From contig JAJEKV010000023.1 in assembly GCA_021234155.1 (NCBI GenBank), positions 6,347,945 through 6,411,944 of the forward strand: 64,000 bases of DNA, written 5' to 3'. This stretch comes from Isoetes taiwanensis (Eukaryota; Streptophyta; Lycopodiopsida; Isoetales; Isoetaceae). Shown piece after piece: positions 11,059 to 22,164 of the stretch. The translations under genes and the position numbers were made by a program. How positions within the stretch are numbered: the stretch's first letter is position 1; every line of letters starts with the position of its first letter. Under the pieces are notes generated by a model. The model had not been told where the DNA came from, did not search any database, and saw nothing but the letters and a program-made list of their open reading frames with translations.

Positions 11059-11739
11059 TGATGGCTGCTCTAGTGCACTGCCAGCCAGATGATGCAAGAA
11101 TATTCCCTCGGATATTCCCTCTAGGAGCATTGCAGCCGTACACGTCATTGGGAGATGGGGTCAAACGCTTAGTTGGCCCTATTCTTTAGGCCCGTTGACA
11201 ACCATTGCAGAAGGAGATAATGTTGCATTGACCCCAGATTAGAAGAGAACCTAAAATAGCCATGGGACTGAGAATAGAATGGAGTCTAAGAAAAGCTTCC
11301 TCTGCCTGCCACCACAAAGTTGACACAGGCGTTTGCAGCGACCAAACAAGGCTGCACCAACATAAGTCCCTGCCCTCCTGCAAGTACAACTGGAATGAGG
11401 AAACAGATTGGGGGATTGAACCCCCTGCGCAATGCGCAGCTCCAAGCAATCTGCTCGCCCTTAAAGGGCAGGGGCTATTCCCATGCACATGCAATCACAC
11501 CATGCTTTTCCCTTTGTTTTTTCATTTTTTCAGTTCTTTTTTCCACATTCAATCACATGAAGCCACACAAACACAGAAATCTGGTTTTTCCAATGAAAGA
11601 CAAACATTTTTTGCTGACCTGCAGTCCATTTCCACATGCATTTTCCATTTTTTAGTTCCTTTTCTGATGCATAGCACCTGCCACACAAAAAAAGCACAAT
11701 AAGCAAGCAAAGCACACACTCATACAAGCATACCAGTGT

Positions 11740-12270
11740 CTAGTTGTTGTTCATAACAGCATTGTGGCGCCTGGCCAAAGCGTCAATTCGCCGCAATTCC
11801 CTGAGAAGAAGAGCCCGTGCCAGGTTCATATGCGTCCGCATATGCTGGCGCTCATCTGTGCTGACCTCCACCTCTTCCCACTCCATGTGGGAAACAGCCT
11901 CTTCCAATGCTGCAAAGAGGCGGCCAAGCTGCATCCTAAACAATCTGACAGAGGCTGCCACAGACTCGGCAAGAGTATTAATGTTAACAATGCTTGAGAC
12001 AACTTCAAGAGCAACATGCACACGCTCCCTGTTCGGAGAGAAGGCAACAGGAGATGGCACAGCATTATGAATTACATCATGGATACTTGGCCCAGGAGCA
12101 GGAGGCCTGTGAGGAGGGGAAGATGGGGCCTCTTCATCACTGTCAATGTTAATCACGCCATCAATTGGCCTCATCCCGACAACTCCAACAGGGCTGCTGG
12201 TAGCAGCAGCCCCATTCCCAATCTCCATCCCTACAGTCCCATCACCACGTTCCATCTCTAGTCCAGGCAT
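11740..12270 (-). CDS. Second ORF of the HUH element, intact in left copy
   Basis: A 176-codon ORF of unknown family. The N-terminal half is Gly/Pro/Ser-rich and disordered and contains VINIDSDEE, a hydrophobic-acidic string resembling a SUMO-interacting motif. The C-terminal ~70 residues are strongly helical, Arg/Leu/Glu-rich. It lies 3' of the HUH ORF on the same strand. An intron of 81 nt (12281-12361, GT..AG) would join the HUH ORF to it in frame, so it is plausibly the last exon of the same gene, not a separate one. The right-copy equivalent is broken. Confidence 0.55.
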   Translation of the reverse strand: MPGLEMERGDGTVGMEIGNGAAATSSPVGVVGMRPIDGVINIDSDEEAPSSPPHRPPAPGPSIHDVIHNAVPSPVAFSPNRERVHVALEVVSSIVNINTLAESVAASVRLFRMQLGRLFAALEEAVSHMEWEEVEVSTDERQHMRTHMNLARALLLRELRRIDALARRHNAVMNNN

Positions 12271-12280
12271 AAAGAAATAA

Positions 12281-12361
12281 CTGCAAACAAAGATGCAAAA
12301 TCAAAACAAAGAGAAACATATGTACAAAACCTGCAGGCAGCCCCCTACAAGCACAAGTCAC
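12281..12361 (-). other. Predicted 81-nt intron, left copy
   Basis: The minus strand reads ATTGG|GTGACT ... TTTGCAG|TTATTTC. Removing it bypasses the stop of the HUH ORF and keeps the frame into the second ORF. The same intron with the same length occurs in the right copy at 16959-17039. Confidence 0.5.
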
Positions 12362-13390
12362 CCAATTGCCATTGTGTTATCCGTGGTGTCAAGAGGTATA
12401 AAATCAGTCCCAGGCATGTCCACGACAGCCTGAGGCCTGAATTCATCATCCTCCCCTTCCACAAAGTTCTCATCCATGTCTCCAGGCGTGGCAGCCTCAT
12501 CCTAGTATCGTTTTCTAGCCTTCCCAATCCGCTGAATGGGCTCCATCCCAGCCGGGATGCCATACAGCACACACCTAACATCACTTGGCAAAGCCACTCT
12601 GGGGTTTAGTGTCAGGTGCCAGGCGGCCTTGACTCTATGCTCAGATATAAAAGCAGTGTTAGAAGGAAGGATCCAGCTAGTAGACAACACAAATTTACCG
12701 GTTCTAAGCATCCTAGTGATTGTGTATACAAGGCTAGAACTCAGCTGCCTTCCACCATGATAGTTTACAAAATGAAGGGCTCTTCCCAAGAGGTTCCTGT
12801 TATCCAAAACTACGACATGCTTGATGTCCCCTGCACTATAGAGCAAGTACAGGTCCTTGCCCATCTCCAATTGGCGCTCAGAAACATTCTTTGTGTGCAG
12901 CTTGAAGTGGGGCTTCCCCATATCCTTCATGCAATACCCTATTAGCCCCTCAAAACAATGGAGCTTCGTATTCTTTAATGCCTTACAAACAAGAACAACC
13001 CTCACAGGCTTCTTACCTCCCCACCCAAACCTCCGCTTCATGGCCAAATTCACTACTCTAGGGGACTTCAAAGCAAGCTGCAACAGCACCTGAGACACAG
13101 TCCTCCTGACAGAAATTAATCAGCATGTCATAGAACTCTGGGGGTGCATCCATGCCTGCCCCACCCAGTGTAACACTGACGTCTATGAGGCCTATGCCTT
13201 CATCCTCAAGGCCATTTCTGCATGCCTCCACACCAGACCTCCCAGAAGAAGACTCTGGCTGCCCATTCCTGCCTGCCCGCCCTGCTCTTCTAGCATCCCT
13301 CCTCATGGAAACAAACCATATAGAAGAGCGAAAAACAGAAGGGAATCTGAAGCTCACCTGGTTAGGTACGCAAGCCGGCTCCAAGGTCAT
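12358..13390 (-). pseudogene. HUH endonuclease gene, left copy, missing the HUH motif
   Basis: Same gene as the right-copy HUH CDS. Relative to that copy it has lost 50 bp around 13078, with gc at both deletion edges. The loss removes exactly the residues carrying the H-x-H metal-binding motif and shifts the frame. A second lesion changes the Trp codon after RKRY to TAG at about 12502-12504. The YxxK tyrosine region and the rest of the protein are well preserved. This copy has ATG at 13390 where the right copy has GTG. It cannot encode an active nickase. Confidence 0.8.
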
Positions 13391-13714
13391 GATTTATAGA
13401 CTGTAAGAGGGCCAGATTCCCCATCTTATCCACTTCCAGCTTGCCAGGAACAGAAAGAGGCGCCTTCCAAACACAGTGCCTACATCAGACCATGCACCCG
13501 ACCTGCTCGCCCACATCCGCGAAACTCCACAATCTCCTGCGAAACGTAACCTACTAAATCTAACCTGACTACTGAATCTAACCTAATGAACAAGAGTAGA
13601 AATTGCAAAGATTCTTTTAGGCCCCATTTGTGTACACATTTCTCTACAATACACCCCATTAACCATTCTAACCTTATGTTATAAACATACCGTTTCATGA
13701 ACTAGCAAACCTTA

Positions 13715-15555
13715 TCACCAAGGGGACATAACTATGAGCTCAGTCTTTAGCCTAGATTTGTGGATACTATTTTTTTTTTTCAAGACATGGAGGACTATCT
13801 TATAGTTTCTTCATTCAAAAACCAGGGTATTAAAGAGTGGCTAAAATTCACCAACTGGCGTTTTTTTTACATCTTTCATGGCTAGAATTAATAAAGGTCA
13901 TTTGTTAAGAAAAATAATTTAGCTATGTCAAAAGGAAAAAAATTCTAGATGTCTAAGATTTACCCGGGATTGGCAGCAACATGACATGCTGAATCACCTT
14001 CTTCAAAGCTGATTAGGTGCAGCCTGATCTATTCAAATAGCCATGCCGAAACTGTTCATGGACCTCTTTCTTTTAGGTATCGCCATTAGCTACCTCAATC
14101 ATGCTTTGATGGATATTGAATTTGAATCTATAAGTTGTTTAGGTTGAACATTATGAAGAATGCTATCTAGTGAGCATTAATAGTGGCCTCAAAGGGCTTT
14201 GTGCACCAAGTTAACCATTTAGATACATTTGACCCCAACTTAAATGTGTGTTTCCAGAGCATCTGCATCCCAGAGTTTTCTAAGGAAGCAAGCATCAAGG
14301 TACTTCCTCAATTGATGATGGTCCTTCTCCGCCTATATCCGCATGCACTTGTGTGCCTGTACATTCCATCGAAGAACCACTGAGCTTGCTTGTCCTTCCA
14401 GCAAGCTTTGAGGCGTTGTCCTATAGCTAAAGCAATATTGGGCAGATGAGCAGATGGGTAAATGATGTGGCAGAACACGTGGATAACCTAGAAAATCAGG
14501 AAATGTTGTAGGGAGGGTTAGGCACAGTGTTGGAGCCGACCCAGGTCGGTCCTCTGCTCCGACCCGTTTCCGACCTGTTCCGACCTGTCTAAACCGACCC
14601 AGGTCGATTGGGTCAAAAAGACCCAAAAAAATTTTCCCTCCTTTTCTTTGTGTCCTGCCTCCCCTGTTTCTAAAAACCAAAAAACAGAGACTTTTTGGCC
14701 GACGAAGCGCTCCCAAAACCCCGCTGTAAGCTTTTACCTCTCTGTTTTCTCACTAATGCTTCAAGATCTGAGCATCTTTGCATCTGTAGATGGATTTCGG
14801 CTGATTTGGAGAGGGATTTCGGCTGATTTGGAGAGGGATTTCGGCTTCTCAGGTAAACTTTTGAAACATTCCCTCTGATTTCATGATAGAACAGGCCTGA
14901 ATCTCTGAATCTCTGCCTGAATCTCTTCTTTCATGCCTGAATCCAAAGCTTAAGCCAGATGTTGTTTTAAATGTATCTTATGTTTATATAAGGAAAAATC
15001 AAATTTGTGATTTTGGCAAAAGGTCGGAAAGGTCGGCAAAAATACCCGACCTGGGTCGGGGTATATCGACCTAGGTCGGAAGGTCGGAGAGGTCGGAAGG
15101 TCGCTCCAACTATGGTTAGGCAAGCCTGCTAACAAGGGACAAATTTTCTGATTCATCCAAAATCCTAAAGCTGCTGTGAATTTGGATCTTCCCCTTTCTT
15201 TCTTGCTATGCAAGCAATTCCTTGCTTTGGTTTCTTGAGCAAAGCCACGTAAAGATTCCATACCACTTTGTGGTTATTCGAGGCAACAAGAAGCAAAGTC
15301 AGGCCCTTTGTGGTTTGACACAAGGAGCCCAAAAAGGAACAATTATATTTAACTAACATTAGTTCATCAAAAAACCATGATATATGTGTTTTTTTATGCA
15401 TGAATTCTTTTGATAAAAGAAAACCACATGCGATAGTAGTTTTTTAATCTCATAGTGGTTTACAATATGATTGTTAATGTTGATTTTCATTGCTATAGTG
15501 GTTTAGAAAAGTTGGTCGTGATTTATTATATCGTTTTTCTGCATATAAAGCTAGT
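13715..15555. other. Spacer between the two HUH elements
   Basis: About 1.84 kb of mostly unrecognised AT-rich DNA. It contains the hAT MITE at 14525-15114 and, at 15425-15530, the same gtggttt/aaaccac repeat family that flanks the left HUH element. No convincing gene. Confidence 0.5.
14525..15114. mobile_element. 590-bp hAT-type MITE rich in GGTCGG motifs
   Basis: Flanked by an exact 8-bp duplication gttaggca (14517-14524 and 15115-15122). The termini CAGTGTTGGAG and CTCCAACTATG form imperfect inverted repeats with the CA..TG ends expected of hAT elements. Both subterminal regions carry many copies of gaccgac/ggtcgg in opposite orientation, as expected for transposase-binding repeats. A 22-bp unit ending ggctgatttgga is tandemly repeated near 14805-14850. 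No coding capacity. Confidence 0.75.
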
Positions 15556-15879
15556 TAAGGTTTGCTAGTTCATGAAACGGTATGTTTATAACATAAGGTT
15601 TGAATGGTTAATGGGGTGTATTGTAGAGAAATGTGTACACAAATAGGGCCTAAAAGAAACTTTGTGATTTCTACTCATGTTCATTGGGTTAGATTCAGTA
15701 GTCAGGTTAGATTTAGTAGGTTACGTTTCGCGGGAGATTGTGGAGTTTCGCGGATGTGGGCAAGCAGGTCGGGTGCATGGTCTGATGCAGGCGCTATGTT
15801 TGGAAGGCGCCTCTTTCTGTTCCTGGCAAGCTGGAAGTGGATAAGATGGGGAATCCGGCCCTCTTACAGTCTATAAATC

Positions 15880-16962
15880 GTGACCTTGGAGCCGGCTTGC
15901 GTACCTAACCAGGTGAGCTTCAGATTCCCTTCTGTTTTTCGCTCTTCTATTTGTTTTGTTTCCATGAGGAGGGATGCTAGAAGAGCAGGGCGGGCAGGCA
16001 GGAATGGGCAGCCAGAGTCTTCTTCTGGGAGGTCTGGTGTGGAGGCATGCAGAAATGGCCTTGAGGATGAAGGCATAGGCCTCATAGACGTCAGTGTTAC
16101 ACTGGGTGTGGCAGGCATGGATGCACCCCCAGAGTTCTATGACATGCTGATTAATTTCTGTCAGGAGGACTGTGTCTCAGGTGCTGTTGCAGCGGAGAGG
16201 GGGAGTGACTTAGATCACCTGCATTACCAGTGTGTCTTTAGGCTTGCTCTGAAGTCCCCTAGAGTAGTGAATTTGGCCATGAAGTGGAGGTTTGGGTGGG
16301 GAGGTAAGAAGCCTGTGGGGGTTGTTCTTGTTTGTAAGGCATTAAAGAATACGAAGCTCCATTGGTTTGAGGGGCTAATAGGGTATTGCATGAAGGATAT
16401 GGGGAAGCCCCACTTCAAGCTGCACACAAAAAATGTTTCTGAGCGCCAATTGGAGATGTGCAAGGACCTGTACTTGCTCTATGGTGTAGGGGACATCAAG
16501 CATGTCGTAGTTTTGGATAACAGGAACCTCTTGGGAAGAGCCCTTCATTTTGTAAACTATCATGGTGGAAGGCAGCTGAGTTCTAGCCTTGTATACACAA
16601 TCACTAGGATGCTTAGAACCGGTAAATTTGTGTTGTCTACTAGCTGGATCCTTCCTTCTAACACTGCTTTTATATCTGAGCATAGAGTCAAGGCCGCCTG
16701 GCACCTGACACTAAACCCCAAAGTGGCTTTGCCAAGTGATGTTAGGTGTGTGCTGTATGGCATCCCGGCTGGGATGGAGCCCATTCAGCGGATTGGGAAG
16801 GCTAGAAAACGATACTGGGATGAGGCTGCCATGCCTGGAGACATGGATGAGAACTTTGTGAAAGGGGAGGATGGTGAATTCAGGCCTCAGGCTGTCGTGG
16901 ACATGCCTGGGACTGATTTTATACCTCTTGACACCACGGATTACACAATGGCAATTGGGTGA
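15880..16962 (+). CDS. HUH (Rep-like) endonuclease, replitron-like
   Basis: An intact 360-codon frame. It has the three motifs of an HUH nickase in order: motif I IDVSVTLG (residues 69-76); motif II AERGSDLDHLHYQC (105-118) with H113-L-H115 and Q117, the metal-binding H-U-H; and motif III YCMKDMGKPHF (169-179), giving the catalytic Tyr169 followed by Lys172 in YxxK form. No Walker A/B helicase follows; the C-terminus is acidic. Proteins of this family nick single-stranded DNA and attach to it through the tyrosine. The frame opens at GTG 15880, where the left copy has ATG; the first ATG is 15964 (residue 29) and is the safer start. A spliced product would extend into the second ORF. A CRESS-type viral Rep is less likely without a helicase domain. 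Confidence 0.75.
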   Translation: MTLEPACVPNQVSFRFPSVFRSSICFVSMRRDARRAGRAGRNGQPESSSGRSGVEACRNGLEDEGIGLIDVSVTLGVAGMDAPPEFYDMLINFCQEDCVSGAVAAERGSDLDHLHYQCVFRLALKSPRVVNLAMKWRFGWGGKKPVGVVLVCKALKNTKLHWFEGLIGYCMKDMGKPHFKLHTKNVSERQLEMCKDLYLLYGVGDIKHVVVLDNRNLLGRALHFVNYHGGRQLSSSLVYTITRMLRTGKFVLSTSWILPSNTAFISEHRVKAAWHLTLNPKVALPSDVRCVLYGIPAGMEPIQRIGKARKRYWDEAAMPGDMDENFVKGEDGEFRPQAVVDMPGTDFIPLDTTDYTMAIG

Positions 16963-17039
16963 CTTGTGCTTGTAGGGGGCTGCCTGCAGGTTTTGTACAT
17001 ATGTTTCTCTTTGTTTTGATTTTGCATCTTTGTTTGCAG
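16959..17039 (+). other. Predicted 81-nt intron, right copy
   Basis: GT at 16959-16960 and a T-rich acceptor tttgtttgcag ending at 17039. Splicing removes the HUH ORF stop and keeps the frame into the downstream ORF. Confidence 0.5.
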
Positions 17040-17576
17040 TTATTTCTTTATGCCTGGACTAGAGATGGAACGTGGTGATGGGACTGTAGGGATGGAGATT
17101 GGGAATGGGGTTGCTGCTACCAACAGCCCTGTTGGAGTTGTCGGGATGAGTCCAACTGATGGCGTGATTAACATTGACAGTGATGAAGAGGCCCCATCTT
17201 CCCCTCCTCACAGGCCTCCTGCTCCCGGGCCAAGTATCCATGATGTAATTCATAATGCTGTGCCATCTCCTGTTGCCTTCTCTCCGAACAGGGAGCGTGT
17301 GCAGGTTGCTCTTGAAGTTGTCTCAAGCATTGTTAACATTAATACTCTTGCCGAGCTTGGCAGCCTCTGTCAGATTGTTTAGGATGCAGCTTGGCCGCCT
17401 CTTTGCAGCATTGGAAGAGGCCGTTTCCCACATGGAGTGGGAAGAGGTGTAGGTCAGCACAGATGAGCGCCAACATATGCGGGCGCATATGAACCTGGCA
17501 CGGGCTCTTCTTCTCAGGGAATTGCGGCGAATTGACGCTTTGGCCAGGCGCCACAATGCTGTTATGAACAACAACT
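17040..17576 (+). pseudogene. Second ORF of the HUH element, right copy, broken
   Basis: Equivalent of the intact 176-codon left-copy ORF, ATG at 17050. A 2-bp loss after gccgag near 17357 shifts the frame to an early stop. A separate G-to-T change makes a TAG in the original frame near 17450. The sequence is otherwise highly similar to the left copy, including the DSDEE acidic motif, so both lesions are probably recent. Confidence 0.75.
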
Positions 17577-18265
17577 AGACACTGGTATGCTTGTGTGAGT
17601 GTGTGCTTTGCTTGCTTATTGTGCGTTTTTGTGTGATAGGTGCTACGCATCAGAAAAGGAACTAAAAAATGGAAAATGGATGTGGAAATGGACTGTAGGT
17701 CAGCAAAAAAAGTTTGTCTTTCGTTGGAAAAACCAGATTTCTGTGTTTGTGTGGCTTCATGTGATTGAATGTGGAAAAAAGAACTGAAAAAATGAAAAAA
17801 CAAAGGGAAAAGCATGGTGTGATTGCATGTGCATGTGCATGGTAATAGCCCCTGCCCTTTAAGGGCGGGCACATTGCTTGGAGCTGCGCATTGCACAGGG
17901 GGTTCGAATCCCCCAATCTGTTTCCTCATTCCAGTTGTACTTGCAGGAGGGCAGGGACTTATGTTGGTGCAGCCTTGTTTGGTCGCTGCAAATGCCTGTG
18001 TCAACTTTGTGGTGGCAGGCAGAGGAAGCTTTTCTTAGACTCCATTCTATTCTCAGTCCCATGGCTATTTTAGGCTCTCTTCTAATCTGGGGTCAATGCA
18101 ACATTATCTCCTTCTGCAATGGTTGTCAACGGGCCTAAAGAATAGGGCCAACTAAGCGTTTGACCCCATCTCCCAATGACGTGTACGGCTGCAATGCTCC
18201 TAGAGGGAATATCCGAGGGAATATTCTTGCATCATGCGGCTGGCAGTGCACTAGAGCAGCCATCA

Positions 18266-18840
18266 AGTAATGGCTTGTTAAAGCAACTATGTAAATTGTG
18301 ACATGGTTTGAAGGCTAATTTTAATATGCTGACATTAATTAATGTACATCAAAATAGAGCGCTTACCAAAATAATTGACCGTGCTCTATTTTTTTCCTTT
18401 TTTAGCAAGAACACTTGTATTTAATAAATATAAGATAGAACTAGACACTACTTAAGGTACATCAAAATAGAGTGCTTATTAAAACAATTGACTGTGTTCT
18501 AATTTCTTTTTCTTTAGCAAGAACACTTGTTTTTTTTTTCAAGTTGTAGAGAACTAATTGGTTTAAACAATTTCAAAAGGATAGAACAATAAGCATTGCT
18601 CATATCATCTCAAGAAGATTGCACTTTCTATTGAACCGTTTACATGTTTACGCTTCAAATCTTGGCTTTTGAGGCTATTTTTATAAATCTGAAGCAGATA
18701 CGGTATTTTCTTCTTATATATTTGGCATATATTAAGGAGTAGAGACAGAGATTTGCAAAAAAAGTTCTTGAACAGAATGATTTGACCAGATGTGCTTTGA
18801 AGAATGACTTTGAACTACGATACTGTTGACTAAACAAAAG
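18266..18840. repeat. AT-rich spacer with a ~115-bp tandem duplication
   Basis: The block at 18340-18420 (gtacatcaaaatagag ... agcaagaacacttgt) recurs at 18456-18535 with moderate divergence. No gene visible. Confidence 0.5.
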
Positions 18841-19060
18841 GGTAATCTGCTCGGCGGTGCCGCCAATGGTGGCGGATGCACTCGCCCCTGCGCCGGTCAT
18901 GTGCCGCCACTGCTGGCGGTGCCGTCTCGCAGATTACCCCCTGAAAACCATCGAGGGGTATTATCCCTTATACAAAATCCATTCCGTATGCTCTGCCCCT
19001 CGTGTATTGCCATCGCTGGCGGTAGATTACACCCTGGAAAACCCTCGAGGGTTACTTTTT
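18838..19060. repeat. GC-rich inverted repeat
   Basis: gggtaatctgc (18840-18850) pairs with gcagattaccc (about 18930-18940), enclosing a GC-rich core with further ggtggcgg/ccgccact pairing. A partial third copy (tggcggtagattacaccc) follows near 19015. Strongly GC-rich against the AT-rich surroundings, so likely a foldback insertion. No ORF I can support. Confidence 0.45.
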
Positions 19061-22000
19061 TATGTAGGTATCCTTTTAAAATACAAAATGCAAAAAATAG
19101 GGTTTAGGTTGCCTCTTGTGCTCTGTTCCAGAACACAGTGGAGCTCCTTCGTTTAGGTTTTCCGCCGCCTTGCATGACCAAAACCAGTTCGTATAGACCC
19201 CAAGGATCACGTCGATTTGGGTGGCTCTTGCCGGATCTTCAGAAAAAAAAAACCTCTTATTTCGATCAATTTTATGAACGGTGCTGCTACATCTATGTCT
19301 ACATCAATTTTTAGGTTCAGGTTTCATCAGAAAGTCAATGGTATGATGGATGGATTTCTTTCGTATGAGGTCTAAATGAGTTTGTTGATGCAAAATACCG
19401 CAGGTAATTTTGCAAATTTGATTCTGTTGGGTATTGCACCTGTGGCAACTGTTGTTGTAATGCTGCAATTTCAACTCCAGTGGCATTATAACATTCTCTC
19501 TCTCACTGTTTTCATCACACGACATGTTATGCATTTAAGCATCATGCTTTTCATTTCTCATCAGGAGTTGAATTCATGTATTTTAGCTTTATAAATATGT
19601 TATTGTCTTGTGAAACATTTATGTGGATATTTATGTGCGTCTATGACCAGCCCTTTTGTGCTAACTATATGCTTTGTCTTTCTCTAAATTTGTGGCTCAC
19701 GACCTATATTACATTTACAGAATCAACTCTCTCTGATTGGGATGCGCATCAAGGCTTCACATTAATGCAACAGGACTAGTGGTGTGATAGAGCATTTCAA
19801 CGATCCTTTCCAGAAGGTTTTGAATAATCTCACTGATGCAAAGTGCTACAGGTAATTTTTGGATCTTAGTTTGGTGCGCTCCTACGATAATGGAAATCTG
19901 CAGAATTAGTACTGTTATTTTCTAGCAGCAATAAGTCCAAACTTAATTTGCCCAGCATTCTTTTGTTAAACAAAGTAGAGCTTCTGACACATTCATCGTG
20001 TTTATCTATCTTGATAATCTCTTTTTTCTTTACTGCGCATCTTATTTCCTTCTGTTTTGCCAATTCTACTACTTTGATTTTTTATCATGTGTTCGGTTGG
20101 ATGTTCATTCAATCTTGTTGGGAGGTGCTAAAACCAAAGTTTTTGTGGAATCTAGGGATTGTAAATTATCGTCAGTTGAGAAATTGATGGAAGACTTGCT
20201 GTTTAGAAAGATGTGTATGTTGCATTACTGCGCTTCAACCACTCATATTTGGGAGTGTACCAATGAAACCGATGTAATATCTTTCTGCATGTAGTATTAA
20301 GTCTGGATTCAATGTATTTGCATAGAATTGCAAGTTGAGTCCTATTCTCAGTTCAATACATTGTCCATAACAGTCAATGTGTTCTAGGCATTTAAAACAC
20401 TAGCTAATGTAATTATAAAACTGTTGGTAAATTCCAGTTGCTACATTGAATATACTGTCATGCTAAATGGAAAGATTTTGGTCAGATGTTGGTCCTTTCC
20501 TATTTAGTTTTACTAATTGCAGATGTTTTGTCATAAGACCGAGATCAAATGCCATTTTACTCACAAAGATTTTCGTGAGGCATATGCTTAGATCAAAACT
20601 CAACCCGAGAGAGTCACTAAACTATATTGTTTGTAGAGTGGAGAGTTGGAGAGTCGAGGAACTATATTGTTTGGCTCGTTTGTAGGCGAAATGGAAATAC
20701 TAGGGTTCAAACCCCTGGGCCTTTTCAACTGTCCAATGTATGTTTCTACATTAAACATCATAATATTATAATATTGCACAAACCAATCATCATTATTTTA
20801 TGAAACTACATAGGCTTCTTTATTGTAAACATTTGATGTTTTGATATACAAATTTGCATCAATTTTCCTAATGGTTTTGTATAGCATTTTTACATTAAAA
20901 TCACAATGTGTCAAAGTGGTCATCATAAATATCATTGAATAAACCTGCCAAGCCAGATGTGTTTTTGTTGTCAAAAGAGTGAAGTTTTGTGGTTGATCTC
21001 CTGATATTTTTCCCTTATTGGCCTCTCCTACTTCAATAACCAGCGATAACACTATTTTGGAACATGAAAATGTGTGCACATCATTTTGTGCACATGATTC
21101 TCCATAGCATTTTTTTATCTAGATGATATATGACATAAAGAAATAGTGATCTTGAAACTTAAACAAGTGGCTTTTTGCTTCCCCAATTATCGGGCATATA
21201 TTTTGAAGAAGGCTCTCATTTTCCAAACATTACAATGGTTTTGTTGGTTTTAGATATTTAAGAAGCTTAACAATATTATCACAAGCCAAAAACTCTCCGT
21301 GTCATAAAATAATCCCGAAGATAATAGAAAATCGTAGATCTAATAACAAAAGAAGAAACGCGATACCTTCTTTGCAGTATTGTGCTCGAATATGTGAAGT
21401 ATATAGCCCCTTCATCATCAATATCAAGATCATTGGTAAATACCCCTGCTGCTTCCTTGTAAGAGTATGTGCCAACCCTTCTTGTGGCCCAATATGCATC
21501 AACCCTTATAAGCATTAGCAATAACAAGGTCTCCATTTTTCTCATCAAATAAAAGGCCAAGTGGCCTCCCACATAAATGCTCAAACTGTATGTGCTTACA
21601 AACTTCTAATTCATAGCTCACTGTTATATGCCTTTACATATATTCTCAAAGAACTATAAACTTTTGGTTTTAGATAACACACAGCAGTTCCCATAACTGA
21701 ATTCTACAAAAGAATACTTCCTTATGTCATAATTTTTATCACCTTGGACCCACTCAGGATATTGCCGGATCTTATTAAAATTCAAGTTTCAACCAAGTTT
21801 CAGACCTATTGTCCTTGTTCTCGCTTTGAGATGAAATTTCCATGAGCCACGCAATATCCTTTTCTGAAATTTCAAAACTCATACGTGCAATTACCAACCA
21901 CTTGCTGCATAAAGCAAATGTGAAGGATTTTTAAGCCCAGTAGCATAGAGTTTATGGACCTAGCCCTTCATTCCAGATTGTAGAGTTTTGGCAGAGGTCT

Positions 22001-22150
22001 TAGCCCTTCATTCCAGATTGTATGATCTGGATCTCTGCCACATCAGATGGGGAGGTTGTAAAACGAATGTATCCCTGCACTCCTTTTATATAAAAAGAGG
22101 CCTCAATTTCCTCCTCCTCGGCTGCATGAGGCAGGGCTAAGTTAGTTGTA
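19061..22150. other. Unrecognised AT-rich DNA
   Basis: About 3 kb with no recognisable protein, only short unlinked reading frames. A tRNA-B-box-like ggttcaaaccc lies at 20704-20716 but no folded tRNA is supported. A 22-bp segment, tagcccttcattccagattgta, is repeated at about 21962 and 22001. Confidence 0.4.
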
Positions 22151-22164
22151 TTGTATTGATTAAA

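Larger units (their letters stand above)
11059..13714 (-). mobile_element. Replitron-like HUH element, left (inverted) copy
   Basis: This 2656-bp segment is the reverse complement of 15556-18265 at high identity. Homology stops abruptly at both ends (taaggtttgc at the gene-5' end, gagcagccatca at the gene-3' end), and the flanks are unrelated, which is what two insertions of one element would give. No target-site duplication is evident. It carries a damaged HUH gene and an intact second ORF, both read on the minus strand. A conserved tRNA-B-box-like segment lies at 11411-11426. Confidence 0.7.
15556..18265 (+). mobile_element. Replitron-like HUH element, right copy
   Basis: A 2710-bp copy in opposite orientation to 11059-13714. 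It carries the intact HUH reading frame and a broken second ORF. Both copies begin taaggtttgctagttcatg and end at gagcagccatca. There are no terminal inverted repeats and no clear target duplication, consistent with a single-strand nickase mechanism instead of a DDE transposase. The element encodes no helicase, unlike Helitrons. Confidence 0.7.

Noticed and set aside
15880-16962. HUH gene as an integrated CRESS/geminivirus-type Rep
   Set aside because: No superfamily 3 helicase, motif context unlike plant viral Reps, and defined element ends shared by two copies; a transposon is the better explanation.
17895-17925. B-box-like ggttcgaatcc in the HUH element, also at 11411-11426 in the other copy
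   Set aside because: A T-arm-like hairpin only; the upstream part does not fold as a tRNA. It is conserved between copies, so probably part of the element.
20660-20740. tRNA-like B box (ggttcaaaccc) followed by tttt
   Set aside because: No acceptor stem or convincing A box and anticodon arm can be drawn; at most a tRNA-derived fragment.
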